From Prevotella sp. UBA6994 (lineage in GTDB: Bacteria > Bacteroidota > Bacteroidia > Bacteroidales > Bacteroidaceae), in contig DJXW01000014.1 in assembly GCA_002449845.1 (NCBI GenBank), positions 84,188 to 148,187 on the forward strand: a stretch of DNA of 64,000 nucleotides, in the 5' to 3' direction. Numbering within the stretch: the stretch's first letter is position 1; each line of letters begins with the position of its first letter. This document shows positions 9,437 through 18,147 of the stretch, in pieces. Under the pieces are notes generated by a model, which made no database searches, had not been told where the DNA came from, and saw only the letters and a list, made by a program, of their open reading frames with translations. The translations under genes were made by a program, and so were the position numbers.

Positions 9437-10750
9437 CTATTTTCCTTGGTAAACAATCACTTTTCCCTGATGCACATAGATGTTACCTTTGATAGGATGG
9501 GTTATCGGCCTTCCCTGTAAGTCGTGGTAACGATGATCGTGCGACATGCTGATTGCATGAATGCCATCGACCAAACTTTGTTGTTGGTTTGCCAAAGCAT
9601 GGATTTCGGCTGCTCCCCACAGCCAACAACCATAGCCAAAATCCTCGAAATTAGGAATGGAATTGTAGGTGATTATACCTCCATCTTCAGGTTTGGAACC
9701 CGTGCCTTGCAAGTAACCAATAAAGCCAGTGTCTTGATGAACAGCATGATTCATGGATTGCCAACCTCTACAAATAGCTGGCATATACTTGGTGCTGTCG
9801 AGCAATCCCGTGCGCACCCCATAAGCCATACCTCCGACAAAGAGAGATGTACCAGTCATTTCTGGTCCTTCACTGCCTTCTGCTCCATAGTTGGTGGGAG
9901 CAGCCAAACTTACGTTCCATGACCCGTCTGGGCGTTGGCAGTTTAACAAAGCCTCGCTCATGAGAATAAAATCATTGATGTATTCTTGTCGGTGACGCTC
10001 ATCATTGGGCGTAAATTGTAAGACACGCGCCAAAGCCATGTAAACCCAACCATTGCCCCTGCTCCAATAACAGTCTTTATCAGTCTCTTTCAGGTCGTGA
10101 TAAGGCGGGTCAAACTGATAGTCACGATACCATAGTCCGGTGGCAGTATTGAATAAAGGCTTGCCTCCTCCCTTTCGTTCCCCTCCATGTTGGTTACGAG
10201 TAAACTGGTACATCTCATACATGCGCTCCCAATAAGCATCATCGTCCGTGATGGTGCCCAGCATGGCGAAGACAGGCATTGCCATCTGTATGGCATCTAT
10301 CCAGTACCAATCGTCAATTTTGTTGGATTTCAGCATGTCGTCAATACGCATCTTGATATGTGACATACGTTTAGATTGCGTCTTGTCCATCAAATACATT
10401 TGCAAGTATGCTTGTCCACAACATTGGAAATCCGCATGTCGCTTTTGGGAGTCAGAACAACTGTACCAATCATGAAAATCACCCCAGTCGATAGTGTATT
10501 TCAACCATTCCTCCTGTTGTTTTTCACGATAGATATTGAGCAATCCTTCATAAAAGACACCACGTGTCCATATTCTGCTATTTCGCTTTTTCCCACCTAC
10601 ATAGCTATCGGCTCCCACATCAGGGTAGTGAGTCATGAAGTAATTCACTACTTTTTCGGCAGTTGCCATGATACTGTCTGTGTTAAGAGTCTGTGAAGAA
10701 CTGCTGAGTACCATCAGTGAGGCAATGAATACAATCAATAATCTTTTCAT
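9437..10750 (-). CDS. Secreted GH88/GH105-type unsaturated glycuronyl hydrolase
   Basis: An (alpha/alpha)6-barrel glycoside hydrolase of the GH105/GH88 group, which removes unsaturated uronic acids from the ends of pectin or glycosaminoglycan fragments made by lyases. A signal peptide is clear (MKRLLIVFIASLMVLSSSSQ). The likely catalytic Asp is D152 in WYWIDAIQMAMP, equivalent to the essential Asp of the YteR family. Another conserved run is YWSRGNGWVYMALARVL. The last ~30 residues (DLQGRPITHP, then GNIYVHQGK) are a tail module common on Prevotella secreted proteins and reminiscent of type IX secretion signals. It starts 13 bases after the deoxyribosyltransferase-like gene. Confidence 0.88.
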   Translation of the reverse strand: MKRLLIVFIASLMVLSSSSQTLNTDSIMATAEKVVNYFMTHYPDVGADSYVGGKKRNSRIWTRGVFYEGLLNIYREKQQEEWLKYTIDWGDFHDWYSCSDSQKRHADFQCCGQAYLQMYLMDKTQSKRMSHIKMRIDDMLKSNKIDDWYWIDAIQMAMPVFAMLGTITDDDAYWERMYEMYQFTRNQHGGERKGGGKPLFNTATGLWYRDYQFDPPYHDLKETDKDCYWSRGNGWVYMALARVLQFTPNDERHRQEYINDFILMSEALLNCQRPDGSWNVSLAAPTNYGAEGSEGPEMTGTSLFVGGMAYGVRTGLLDSTKYMPAICRGWQSMNHAVHQDTGFIGYLQGTGSKPEDGGIITYNSIPNFEDFGYGCWLWGAAEIHALANQQQSLVDGIHAISMSHDHRYHDLQGRPITHPIKGNIYVHQGKVIVYQGK

Positions 10751-10763
10751 AAATACTTATGAC

Positions 10764-11198
10764 TTATTCTTCTAAGGCATTCACCAATTCTTCTAACGTA
10801 CAGCAAATTCCGTCGAATAACTTATACATCAGTTCGGGCTCTTGTTTCACGGGGATGTAAACCAATACCCGTTTCCATTTTCCTGCAAACCAACCAGCTT
10901 CGGTATGGGCGCTTCTGCCACAGGGTAACACCAAGACACAAGTATCACATGAGAGCATAGCCTTGATGTCGTTGCTGAATTGTCGTTCTGCCTTGGGATC
11001 ATGTAATCGCTCACGATATTCTTGTGGAGACCAATCCATGTAATCTTCTCCTACATGACTCCACTTGAATCCTTCATCGCCAGATGGTGGGTTTCTGAAA
11101 TCGTAAACATCATGCCCAACCTTGCGTAGGCATTTCACAACTTCATCGTAGTATTCGTTTCGCCAACTACTTGCTACATAAATCCTTTTGTTCTTCAT
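10764..11198 (-). CDS. Nucleoside 2-deoxyribosyltransferase-like protein
   Basis: A 144-residue Rossmann-like protein that begins RIYVASSWRNEYYDEV, the substrate-binding strand of nucleoside deoxyribosyltransferase and DUF4406-type proteins. The SAHTEAGWFAG segment (about residues 108-118) holds the family's catalytic glutamate in the usual context. The middle part (GDEGFKWSHVGEDYMDWS) is an insertion that I do not recognise. The base-exchange activity is inferred from family membership. It lies directly upstream of the GH105 gene on the same strand, an unusual pairing that may be only transcriptional. Confidence 0.7.
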   Translation of the reverse strand: MKNKRIYVASSWRNEYYDEVVKCLRKVGHDVYDFRNPPSGDEGFKWSHVGEDYMDWSPQEYRERLHDPKAERQFSNDIKAMLSCDTCVLVLPCGRSAHTEAGWFAGKWKRVLVYIPVKQEPELMYKLFDGICCTLEELVNALEE

Positions 11199-11373
11199 GA
11201 ATAAATGATCTACTTTGCATAGAACAGAGTCTCGTCATGATGGCACTCTTTTCTATTATGTATCAATTTTGTCACAAATATAGGCTATAATCAACAAAAA
11301 ACATTATCCATGCGACATAAATAAAGTTAAACTGACCAAATCGTAATATATCGGTAAAGGTTAGAGCAGATAC

Positions 11374-11410
11374 AAACGAAAAACGACCGCAACGAAAGTT
11401 GCGGCCGTTC
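11374..11410 (-). terminator. Intrinsic terminator after the 27-codon ORF
   Basis: On the minus strand CCGCAAC-TTTC-GTTGCGG forms a perfect 7-bp stem, extended by further G-C and A-T pairs past one mismatch. A T-rich tract (CGTTTTTCGTTT) follows. It lies 46 bases past the stop of the small ORF and serves no annotated longer gene. Confidence 0.75.
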
Positions 11411-11455
11411 CCTGAATATCAATTTTTTACTTTTGCTTTTTCATTAGACAGAACG

Positions 11456-11539
11456 TTAGCGTTCTTCAGTAGTTCTGTCAACTAATAAAATCACTGCAGT
11501 AGTGATCATCATCAATGTACAAATACCTGTTAGTGTCAT
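11456..11539 (-). CDS. Candidate 27-residue hydrophobic small protein (or structured RNA)
   Basis: An ATG preceded by AAAGAAAGGATAACAAA, a fair ribosome binding site, opens a 27-codon frame. The peptide begins MTLTGICTLMMITTAVILLV, one membrane-length hydrophobic run, and ends with the charged tail DRTTEER. It has its own promoter (11720-11750), a ~175-base leader and a terminator, so a dedicated transcript is likely. The coding stretch also holds several inverted repeats: ATCACT/AGTGAT, GACAGAAC/GTTCTGTC around the stop, and a competing GAACG/CGTTC. A structured small RNA is therefore a real alternative. I recognise no family. A five-codon upstream ATG frame ends just before the ribosome binding site. 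Confidence 0.45.
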   Translation of the reverse strand: MTLTGICTLMMITTAVILLVDRTTEER

Positions 11540-11719
11540 TTTGTTATCCTTTCTTTACTTTAAATTAAACATTGTCCGAGCTTCACAGCTTGAGACTTTT
11601 TCTAAAAACAATCTTTTATTATTAACTAAAACCTAAATGGAAATTGAAGTCTGTTATTTGTTATCTCTCTATGCTTTCTCTATTCTCTCAAAGATCACCT
11701 TTTGTTCCTTTTGACGATG

Positions 11720-11750
11720 CAAAGGTACTACTGTTTGCGGACACAGACAA
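11720..11750 (-). promoter_or_regulatory. Full Bacteroidota promoter driving the 11.4-11.7 kb small transcript
   Basis: The minus strand reads TTG, 20 bases, then TACCTTTGCA. This matches both the -33 and -7 elements at normal spacing. The only things downstream are the leader, the 27-codon ORF and the terminator. Confidence 0.7.
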
Positions 11751-11805
11751 GCTTTTTGAATAGATTATACATAAATACTACCCCTTTTTTGATATAAATC
11801 AAATA

Positions 11806-11823
11806 ATTGTGTTCGCACACAAT
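11806..11823. promoter_or_regulatory. Palindrome ATTGTGT-TCGC-ACACAAT
   Basis: A perfect 7-bp inverted repeat with a 4-base centre, about 60 bases upstream of the -33 element of the small transcript. It contains TTCGCACAC, the reverse complement of the GTGTGCGAA arms at 1847-1914. It is either an operator or an extragenic repeat. Confidence 0.35.
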
Positions 11824-11835
11824 GTGTTTTTTCAC

Positions 11836-11873
11836 CAAAAAAATATGGAATATATCGTTGAAAGATATATTCC
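11836..11873 (-). terminator. Terminator of the FKBP lipoprotein gene
   Basis: GGAATATATC-GTTGAAA-GATATATTCC is a perfect 10-bp stem. On the minus strand it is followed by ATATTTTTTT, 19 bases past the FKBP stop. Confidence 0.8.
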
Positions 11874-11891
11874 ACATTTATATAAGAGTGT

Positions 11892-12542
11892 TTATTCCTC
11901 GATCCAACCGTTTATTTGCTTGGATTGAAACGATGGGGGAGTTTCATTTGCCCGATAGAAAGCTTTCAGTGTAACTTCAAATATCAAGGTTGAATAACCT
12001 GGAATGAGGCTTTTCCCGTTGCTGTCAGTAGAGCCGTTTACTCCATATCCCAATTGATACGGTACATAAATCTCCCAACGGTCTCCTATTCGCATATTCA
12101 TGATTGCCGTAGCGAAACCTGCCGTCAGCGATGAACATCTGAAGGTAGAGGGGACGGCGGTAGCTGAGTTGAACGTTCCTACGTATGATTTGTTGAATAT
12201 ATATCCCGTGGGGAAATTCGTGGAAGGGAGAAGTTTACCGGAATAATGAACTCTCACGGAGTCTGTGTACATAGGATAGCCACTGCCACTACCTTCTTCC
12301 AATACATGAACGATGATGTGATTGTAGGATTTCTTGGCAATGCTGTCTTGCAAAGACCAATTCGTGATAATTTTCCAATCCTTGTCGTTATTGGCAATCT
12401 TCTGTTGGGTTTGCGTGTAGAGATTCTCGAAATACTTCTCGTTCTTCTCTTTCCAATTGACAAACTCCTCCTCTGTGTTGTTGTGTTCGCTACAGGAAAC
12501 CAAGAATGAAGAATGGAGAATGATGAATGCTGATAACAACAT
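11892..12542 (-). CDS. FKBP-type peptidyl-prolyl cis-trans isomerase lipoprotein
   Basis: Periplasm-facing or surface lipoprotein with a C-terminal FKBP domain that catalyses proline isomerisation in protein folding. From the chosen ATG the protein starts MLLSAFIILHSSFLVSC, a signal peptide ending in a lipobox cysteine. This start is supported by AAAGGAG about 8 bases upstream. A longer ATG 33 codons upstream would bury the signal. FKBP landmarks are VHYSGKLLPS, RIGDRWEIYVPYQLGYG and TLIFEVTLKAF. The codons of the hydrophobic core are built from repeated CATTCT units (see findings). It lies about 115 bases after glyS and ends at a strong terminator. Confidence 0.87.
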   Translation of the reverse strand: MLLSAFIILHSSFLVSCSEHNNTEEEFVNWKEKNEKYFENLYTQTQQKIANNDKDWKIITNWSLQDSIAKKSYNHIIVHVLEEGSGSGYPMYTDSVRVHYSGKLLPSTNFPTGYIFNKSYVGTFNSATAVPSTFRCSSLTAGFATAIMNMRIGDRWEIYVPYQLGYGVNGSTDSNGKSLIPGYSTLIFEVTLKAFYRANETPPSFQSKQINGWIEE

Positions 12543-12655
12543 CCTGAACACTCCTTTCGTATAGGTGGCTATTTCCTTGTTTTTTCCATTGGTTGGCAAC
12601 CAATGGCACATTACTTGGTTGATAAGCGTTCCTTTCTTCATTCGTTATTCTGTGA

Positions 12656-14194
12656 TTAAAGTTTCTTGAGTAAACTTGAAATGCTCACTTGGTCTTCGAT
12701 GATGGCACGCAACTCATTGATAGGCACACGTTTCTGTTCCATCGTGTCACGATAGCGCAACGTTACGCAGTTATCGTTGAGCGAATCGTGGTCAACAGTC
12801 ACGCAGAAAGGAGTTCCGATGGCATCATGGCGACGATAACGCTTGCCGATAGTGTCTTTTTCCTCGTAATGTGTATTGAAATGGAATTTCAATTCATCCA
12901 CAATCTCGCGAGCCTTTTCTGGCAGACCGTCTTTCTTAACCAATGGGAACACGGCGCATTTCACGGGAGCCAACGCTGCTGGCAACTTCAATACTACGCG
13001 TGTCTCTCCATTCTCCAACTTCTCTTCCTGGTAAGAGTGGCACATGATGGAAAGGAACATACGGTCAACACCGATAGATGTCTCAATCACGTATGGCACA
13101 TAGCTCTCGTTGGTTTGTGGGTCAAAGTACTTAATGCTCTTGCCTGAGTACTTCTCATGTTGTGATAAGTCGAAGTTGGTACGGCTGTGAATACCTTCCA
13201 CTTCCTTGAATCCGAATGGCATCTTAAACTCGATGTCGGTTGCAGCATTGGCATAGTGAGCCAGTTTCTCATGGTCGTGGAAACGATAGTTCTCTGCGCC
13301 AAATCCCAGAGCTTGGTGCCAAGCCATACGAGTTTGCTTCCATTTCGGGAACCAGTCGAGTTCAGTACCTGGTTTCACGAAGAATTGCATTTCCATCTGC
13401 TCAAACTCACGCATACGGAAGATAAATTGGCGAGCCACGATCTCGTTACGGAATGCCTTACCGATTTGGGCTATACCGAAAGGAATCTTCATACGGCCAG
13501 TCTTCTGCACATTCAGATAGTTCACGAAGATACCTTGTGCGGTCTCTGGGCGTAAGTAAACTTTCATGGAAGCATCGGCAGAGGCTCCCATCTCTGTAGA
13601 GAACATCAAGTTGAACTGGCGAACATCCGTCCAGTTCTTCGTTCCGCTGATGGGATCTACAATCTCTTCATCGAGGATGATTTGCTTCAGCATCTCAAGG
13701 TCTGGTCCTTGCATAGCCTCAGTGAAACGGGCGTGCAGGGCATCTCTCTTGGCTTTGGTCTCTGCCACACGTGGAGAGGTCTCCAAATACTTAGCTTCAT
13801 CGAAAGCATCGCCGAAACGTTTGCGGGCTTTCTCTACCTCTTTCTGTATCTTTTCGTCGTACTTGGCGATTTGCTCCTCAATCAGCACGTCAGCACGATA
13901 GCGTTTCTTCGAGTCGCGGTTGTCAATCAGTGGGTCGTTGAATGCATCTACGTGTCCGGAAGCTTTCCAGATGGTAGGGTGCATGAAGATGGCAGAGTCA
14001 ATGCCCACAATGTTCTCGTGGAGCAATACCATGCTCTTCCACCAATATTGTTTGATGTTGTTTTTCAGTTCCACGCCGTTCTGTCCGTAATCGTAAACGG
14101 CAGCCAGTCCATCATAAATTTCACTGCTGGGGAAAACAAAACCATATTCTTTGCAATGGCTTATTATTTTCTTAAAAACGTCTTCTTGTGCCAT
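12656..14194 (-). CDS. glyS: Glycine--tRNA ligase, dimeric type
   Basis: Class II aminoacyl-tRNA synthetase of the alpha2 type (as in eukaryotes, archaea and many bacteria), charging tRNA-Gly. It starts at MAQEDVFKKIISHCKEYGFVFPSSE. Class II motif 2 is seen in FRNEIVARQFIFRMREFEQMEMQ (only part is the motif proper), and motif 3 in the IETSIGVDRMFLS region. The C-terminal anticodon-binding domain follows (APVKCAVFPLVKKDGLP). It is 512 aa long. The upstream in-frame ATG 11 codons earlier adds only Asn/Tyr-rich sequence and was not chosen. Confidence 0.95.
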   Translation of the reverse strand: MAQEDVFKKIISHCKEYGFVFPSSEIYDGLAAVYDYGQNGVELKNNIKQYWWKSMVLLHENIVGIDSAIFMHPTIWKASGHVDAFNDPLIDNRDSKKRYRADVLIEEQIAKYDEKIQKEVEKARKRFGDAFDEAKYLETSPRVAETKAKRDALHARFTEAMQGPDLEMLKQIILDEEIVDPISGTKNWTDVRQFNLMFSTEMGASADASMKVYLRPETAQGIFVNYLNVQKTGRMKIPFGIAQIGKAFRNEIVARQFIFRMREFEQMEMQFFVKPGTELDWFPKWKQTRMAWHQALGFGAENYRFHDHEKLAHYANAATDIEFKMPFGFKEVEGIHSRTNFDLSQHEKYSGKSIKYFDPQTNESYVPYVIETSIGVDRMFLSIMCHSYQEEKLENGETRVVLKLPAALAPVKCAVFPLVKKDGLPEKAREIVDELKFHFNTHYEEKDTIGKRYRRHDAIGTPFCVTVDHDSLNDNCVTLRYRDTMEQKRVPINELRAIIEDQVSISSLLKKL

Positions 14195-14367
14195 AAAATG
14201 ATTATAATTTCGATAATTCGGATGCAAAGTTACTATATTTTTCCGAAAATATGTACCTTATTTATTTAATAATTGTCAATATCCAAGATTTGCCTTTTTA
14301 TCTTCTGTTTGGCATTTGTCAGTATGGGCTGTTCTTTGTGCTTGCGTAAACATGGTGTTTGTCGTTC

Positions 14368-15045
14368 TCATCCCTTATGTTTGTTGTCGGTAAACATGGT
14401 GTTTGCGTTCAGTAAATCTAATGGAGAAGAGATGCAAGTAGTGGCTCCATGAGCCATCAGAAAGTCTTTGTCCCTGAAGCCCCATAACACGCTGATACAG
14501 GGAATGCCACAGTTGTGAGCTGTTTCAATATCCACGTCGCTGTCTCCCACATATACGGCACCTTCCTTCTTCGCATTCAGTTGGCGTATGGCTTCCAGTA
14601 CCGTATCGGGTGCAGGTTTTTTCCTGATGTCTTCCCGTTCTCCGATAGCCACATCTATTGTTTCGCTGAAGAAATGTTGGCATAAATCCTGCGTTGCCGC
14701 ATAGAATTTGTTGCTTACCACAGCCAGTTGCTTTCCTTCTCTCTTGAGTTGCCTCAATACATCCATGATGTCGGGATAGGGGAGAGTGGTGTCTAAATTA
14801 TGTAAAAGATAATGTTGGCGGAATGTCTGTAATGTTTCCTCAAACGCTGGATGGTCTGTTCCATGGGGAACAGCTCTTTCCATGAGTTTCCTCACGCCGT
14901 TTCCTACAAACATCCTCACCTCTTCCAAGGTTCTCTCTGGCATTCCGTGGGTGCGTAGGGCATAGTTGCAACTGGTATATAGGTCGTTGAGCGTATTGAG
15001 CAACGTGCCGTCTAAATCGAATATGTAAGTGTCGTAAGTGTTCAT
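14368..15045 (-). CDS. HAD-family phosphatase (phosphoglycolate phosphatase-like)
   Basis: Haloacid dehalogenase-superfamily hydrolase, subfamily IA, similar to phosphoglycolate phosphatase. Motif I is FDLDGTLLNT with the nucleophile and acid/base aspartates. Motif II lies in VVSNKF, motif III is the lysine in RKKPAPDT, and motif IV is GDSDVDIETA. Its ATG overlaps the stop of the ABC-F gene as ATGA (15042-15045), so its translation is probably coupled to that gene. The physiological substrate cannot be assigned by sequence alone. Confidence 0.88.
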   Translation of the reverse strand: MNTYDTYIFDLDGTLLNTLNDLYTSCNYALRTHGMPERTLEEVRMFVGNGVRKLMERAVPHGTDHPAFEETLQTFRQHYLLHNLDTTLPYPDIMDVLRQLKREGKQLAVVSNKFYAATQDLCQHFFSETIDVAIGEREDIRKKPAPDTVLEAIRQLNAKKEGAVYVGDSDVDIETAHNCGIPCISVLWGFRDKDFLMAHGATTCISSPLDLLNANTMFTDNKHKG

Positions 15046-16826
15046 GATTCTATTTCGCTCAGTTCTAACCATCTCATGGTCTTCTCGTCTATTTCGTCTT
15101 TGATGGCAGACAGTCGTTTACTCTTCTCGGTAAGGTCATCTACGGAGAGCGTTCCGCTACAAAGTGCTTCCTCTATACGTTGCTGTTCTTCTTCGAGAGT
15201 GGCGATGTCTTTTTCCAATTGTGCAAACTCCAACCTCTCCTTATACGTCATTTTGCGTTGGGAGACGTCTCGTCTGGACTTTTTCTGTACATTGTTGGTT
15301 TTGTTGTTTTCTTTCTTTTGCGCATTCTCTTCGTCAGAGTGAAGGCTTTTCCATTCCCTGTATTGGGAGTAGTTGCCTGGGAAATCCTGAATGTCTCCCT
15401 GACCGTGAAACACCAAAAGATGATCTACCACCTTGTCGGTGAAGTATCTGTCGTGGCTTACCACAATCACGCATCCGGCAAAGTCTTGCAGATATTCTTC
15501 CAATACTTGCAGGGTCTGAATGTCGAGGTCGTTGGTAGGCTCGTCGAGCACCAGGAAATTGGGATTTTTCATCAAGACGGTGCAGAGATACAACTTGCGT
15601 TTCTCTCCACCACTGAGCTTATACACATAATTATATTGTTGCTCTGGGGTGAACAGGAAATATTGCAAGAATTGTGAAGCACTCATCTGCTTGCCGTTGC
15701 CCAAGTTGATGTATTCGGCAATGCCCCGCACGATGTCTATTACCTTTTGGTCTTCGTTGAACTTCAGTCCTTCTTGCGAGAAATAGCCGAAACGGACGGT
15801 CTCGCCAATGTCGAATTTTCCCGAATCTAAAGGCTCCAAACCCAATAGGAGTTTGATGAAAGTAGATTTGCCCGTGCCATTTCTGCCTACGATTCCCATC
15901 TTCTCGAAACGGGCGAAATTATAGTAAAAGTCCTTCAAGATGACGTTTTCGCCAAACGCTTTCGATACGTATTGGCATTCGAAAATCTTGGAACCGATGT
16001 AAACCTTACTGGCTTTCAGTCGGATTTGCCGTTCTTCGATGCGTCTCTTGGCAACTTTCTCCAGTTCGTAGAATGCCTCTTCACGGTAGCGAGCCTTATG
16101 TCCACGAGCCTGGGGCATACGCCTCATCCATTCCAACTCTGTGCGATAGAGGTTGTTGGCGCGAGCCACTTCTGCCCGAGCATTGTCGATTCGTTGTTGC
16201 CGTTTTTCCAAATAGTAACTGTAATTGCCACGGTAAGTGTACAATTGTTGGTCGTCTAACTCGATGATAATATTGCAGACACGGTCGAGAAAGAATCGGT
16301 CGTGCGTTACCATCAGCAACGTTTTGTTACCTCGTGACAGAAATCCCTCCAACCATTCTATCATCTCCAAGTCTAAGTGGTTGGTTGGCTCGTCGAGAAC
16401 CAGAAATTCGGGCTCGGTGATGAGTACGTTGGCGAGAGCCACGCGTTTTTGTTGCCCGCCACTCAATTGTCCCATCGGTTGGTTCAGGTCCTTGATCTTC
16501 AGTTGGGTAAGTATCTGCTTGGCTCTCAGCACCCGTTCCTCATTGCCTTGGTGGTTGAAACAAGCATCGAGTACAGATTCGTTGGGGTCGAAACGTGGCG
16601 ATTGTTCCAAGTAACCAATCTTCAGGTCTCGCTTGTAGATGATGTCTCCAGAGTCGTGACCTTCCTTTCCCGTCAGCACGGAGAGCAGCGTAGATTTTCC
16701 CGTGCCGTTTTTGGCAACGAAGCCCACTCTCTGTCCCTCGGCTACAGAGAAAGAAATGTTCTCAAAAAGAACCTGTGCGCCGAAGGATTTGCTCAGGTTT
16801 TGAATGTCTATATACGGAACTGGCAT
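15042..16826 (-). CDS. uup: ABC-F family ATPase, Uup-like
   Basis: Cytosolic protein with two ABC ATPase domains and no membrane segments. ABC-F members act on ribosomes, and Uup is also tied to DNA repair and transposon excision. Domain 1 has Walker A GKNGTGKST-type sequence (AKNGTGKSTL), signature LSGGQQKR and Walker B EFLVLDEPTNHLD. Domain 2 has GRNGTGKSTF, LSGGEKRK and NFLVLDEPTNDLD. The linker RMPQARGHKARYREEAF and a C-terminal basic coiled coil (about residues 520-590) fit Uup better than EttA. The symbol is a best match among ABC-F subfamilies. Confidence 0.87.
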   Translation of the reverse strand: MPVPYIDIQNLSKSFGAQVLFENISFSVAEGQRVGFVAKNGTGKSTLLSVLTGKEGHDSGDIIYKRDLKIGYLEQSPRFDPNESVLDACFNHQGNEERVLRAKQILTQLKIKDLNQPMGQLSGGQQKRVALANVLITEPEFLVLDEPTNHLDLEMIEWLEGFLSRGNKTLLMVTHDRFFLDRVCNIIIELDDQQLYTYRGNYSYYLEKRQQRIDNARAEVARANNLYRTELEWMRRMPQARGHKARYREEAFYELEKVAKRRIEERQIRLKASKVYIGSKIFECQYVSKAFGENVILKDFYYNFARFEKMGIVGRNGTGKSTFIKLLLGLEPLDSGKFDIGETVRFGYFSQEGLKFNEDQKVIDIVRGIAEYINLGNGKQMSASQFLQYFLFTPEQQYNYVYKLSGGEKRKLYLCTVLMKNPNFLVLDEPTNDLDIQTLQVLEEYLQDFAGCVIVVSHDRYFTDKVVDHLLVFHGQGDIQDFPGNYSQYREWKSLHSDEENAQKKENNKTNNVQKKSRRDVSQRKMTYKERLEFAQLEKDIATLEEEQQRIEEALCSGTLSVDDLTEKSKRLSAIKDEIDEKTMRWLELSEIES

Positions 16827-16894
16827 GGTGCTAAGTTGAACATGATACTTTACTACGTGTCTTCTCGCTGTTTCCTCATTTTCGTCTTCAATGC

Positions 16895-17713
16895 TTATTG
16901 ATTTGCCTCTTCTGGTTCAGCCTTGAAGTCAGACAGGGTGAAACTGCCGTCTTCAGCCATCTTGATGCTTGCCGAGAGGGTAGGCATATCGTCGTAGGTC
17001 AGCACCAACCCCGTTGTAAACTTCACACCTGGCACAAAGCACACACGTAGATTGCCGTTGTCCACGTTGTAGCTGATCTGTTCGCCTATCCAAATGGGTT
17101 TTTCTTCGTCAAATCCCCCCATGTCCTTGACGGTGTTGGTGGCAGAAGCAATCTCTGTTTCGTCGGCAAAGAAGGTGATTTCTTCCCCGTCAACGGCATA
17201 TTTCAGATGTTCCAATATTTTTTGTTGCATCTGATAAGGCTCGATGGTAGCCACTACTTGGGCAATGTCGTTCGAGCCAAAATGCAGTTTGTAGAGTTGT
17301 TCCACATTGATTCCCGTTCCTTCCATCACGCAAGAAGTCAGCCAAAGGTCGCTGGTAGATGCGTCATAGAAACCCCGTGGCTGTCGGGTGTTGCGGATGT
17401 CGGTAAACGTAGTGGAAGTGGCATTCTTGGTCACCATTATTCCAAATCCTTCGGTTGACAAGCCACCGTCTAATTCGCCAATGCCGCATACGTTGATGTT
17501 ATTGATAGTGTCGTTCAAAATATCAAAGGGATGGACCTTGATAGTCTTCACATATCCCTCTTCCACTTGCTTGGGTATTTTGTTCACTACAGGTTCTTCC
17601 AATACTCCACTCACATTCTTCAATGTCTTACTGCCTGTGCAAGAAGATGTTAGCACACTCATGCCGCAGATGAAGACGATGGCGGCAATCATCCAAAAAT
17701 TCTTTCTGTTCAT
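16895..17713 (-). CDS. Hypothetical lipoprotein
   Basis: A 272-residue exported protein whose first ~28 residues form a signal peptide ending in the lipobox LTSSC. The start at MNRKNFWMIAAIVF was chosen because it puts the basic residues directly before the hydrophobic core. The mature part contains alternating beta-type segments in the pattern of DUF4840-like Bacteroidales lipoproteins, but I am not certain of the family. It is upstream of the ABC-F gene on the same strand, 68 bases away. Confidence 0.7.
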   Translation of the reverse strand: MNRKNFWMIAAIVFICGMSVLTSSCTGSKTLKNVSGVLEEPVVNKIPKQVEEGYVKTIKVHPFDILNDTINNINVCGIGELDGGLSTEGFGIMVTKNATSTTFTDIRNTRQPRGFYDASTSDLWLTSCVMEGTGINVEQLYKLHFGSNDIAQVVATIEPYQMQQKILEHLKYAVDGEEITFFADETEIASATNTVKDMGGFDEEKPIWIGEQISYNVDNGNLRVCFVPGVKFTTGLVLTYDDMPTLSASIKMAEDGSFTLSDFKAEPEEANQ

Positions 17714-17793
17714 ACGAATCACGTTAGATTTAAAAACAAGAGGCAAAATTACAAAATAAATCGGAGAATAACATGTTTCTTGAATTTTTTGTT

Positions 17794-17801
17794 TATCTTT
17801 G
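17794..17801 (+). promoter_or_regulatory. Sigma box TATCTTTG upstream of the FISUMP gene
   Basis: TATCTTTGCA matches the -7 consensus, but the -33 element is weak. A transcript from here would carry a leader of about 340 bases. The 400-base gap 17747-18147 otherwise holds only the hairpin at 17972-18011. Confidence 0.45.
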
Positions 17802-17971
17802 CATAATCATAACAATTAAAACGGTAATATCGTTTTTGAAATACATACATGTTAAATTGTAAAATGATTGCCTATGATGGAATAAAATCATGATGACATA
17901 TAGAAATTGAAGCGTTAGCTTTGTATTCTTGTTTTTCGGACAATTGGGGAATTAGAAGAAAGCAGTCAAGG

Positions 17972-18011
17972 GTAAAAGTTAATGCTCACGTCGTAAGGCG
18001 TGGGCTTTTAC
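17972..18011 (+). promoter_or_regulatory. Hairpin in the long leader of the FISUMP gene
   Basis: GTAAAA pairs with TTTTAC, and GCTCACG with CGTGGGC (one G-U pair), around the loop TCGTAAGG. An unpaired TTAAT bulge separates the two stems. The hairpin lies about 140 bases before the start codon. It resembles an attenuator or processing element more than a terminator, since the following T-run is short. Confidence 0.4.
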
Positions 18012-18147
18012 TCGTTTAAGATAGTAAGGTTATCCCCAATACCTCCAATAGCATAGACGAAGTTATTAGTCCACGTTTCTTTTTCTGTCTTTTTTCGGGG
18101 TATTGGACTTATTTAAAACTATTAACTAATGAAACAAAATAAACGAT

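Noticed and set aside
12543..12641. Longer start for the FKBP lipoprotein
   Set aside because: It would place 33 residues in front of the signal peptide, while the inner ATG has an AAAGGAG ribosome site.
17972..18011. Riboswitch or terminator in the FISUMP leader
   Set aside because: A hairpin is present, but no known riboswitch core could be recognised and the following T-run is short, so I list it only as a hairpin.
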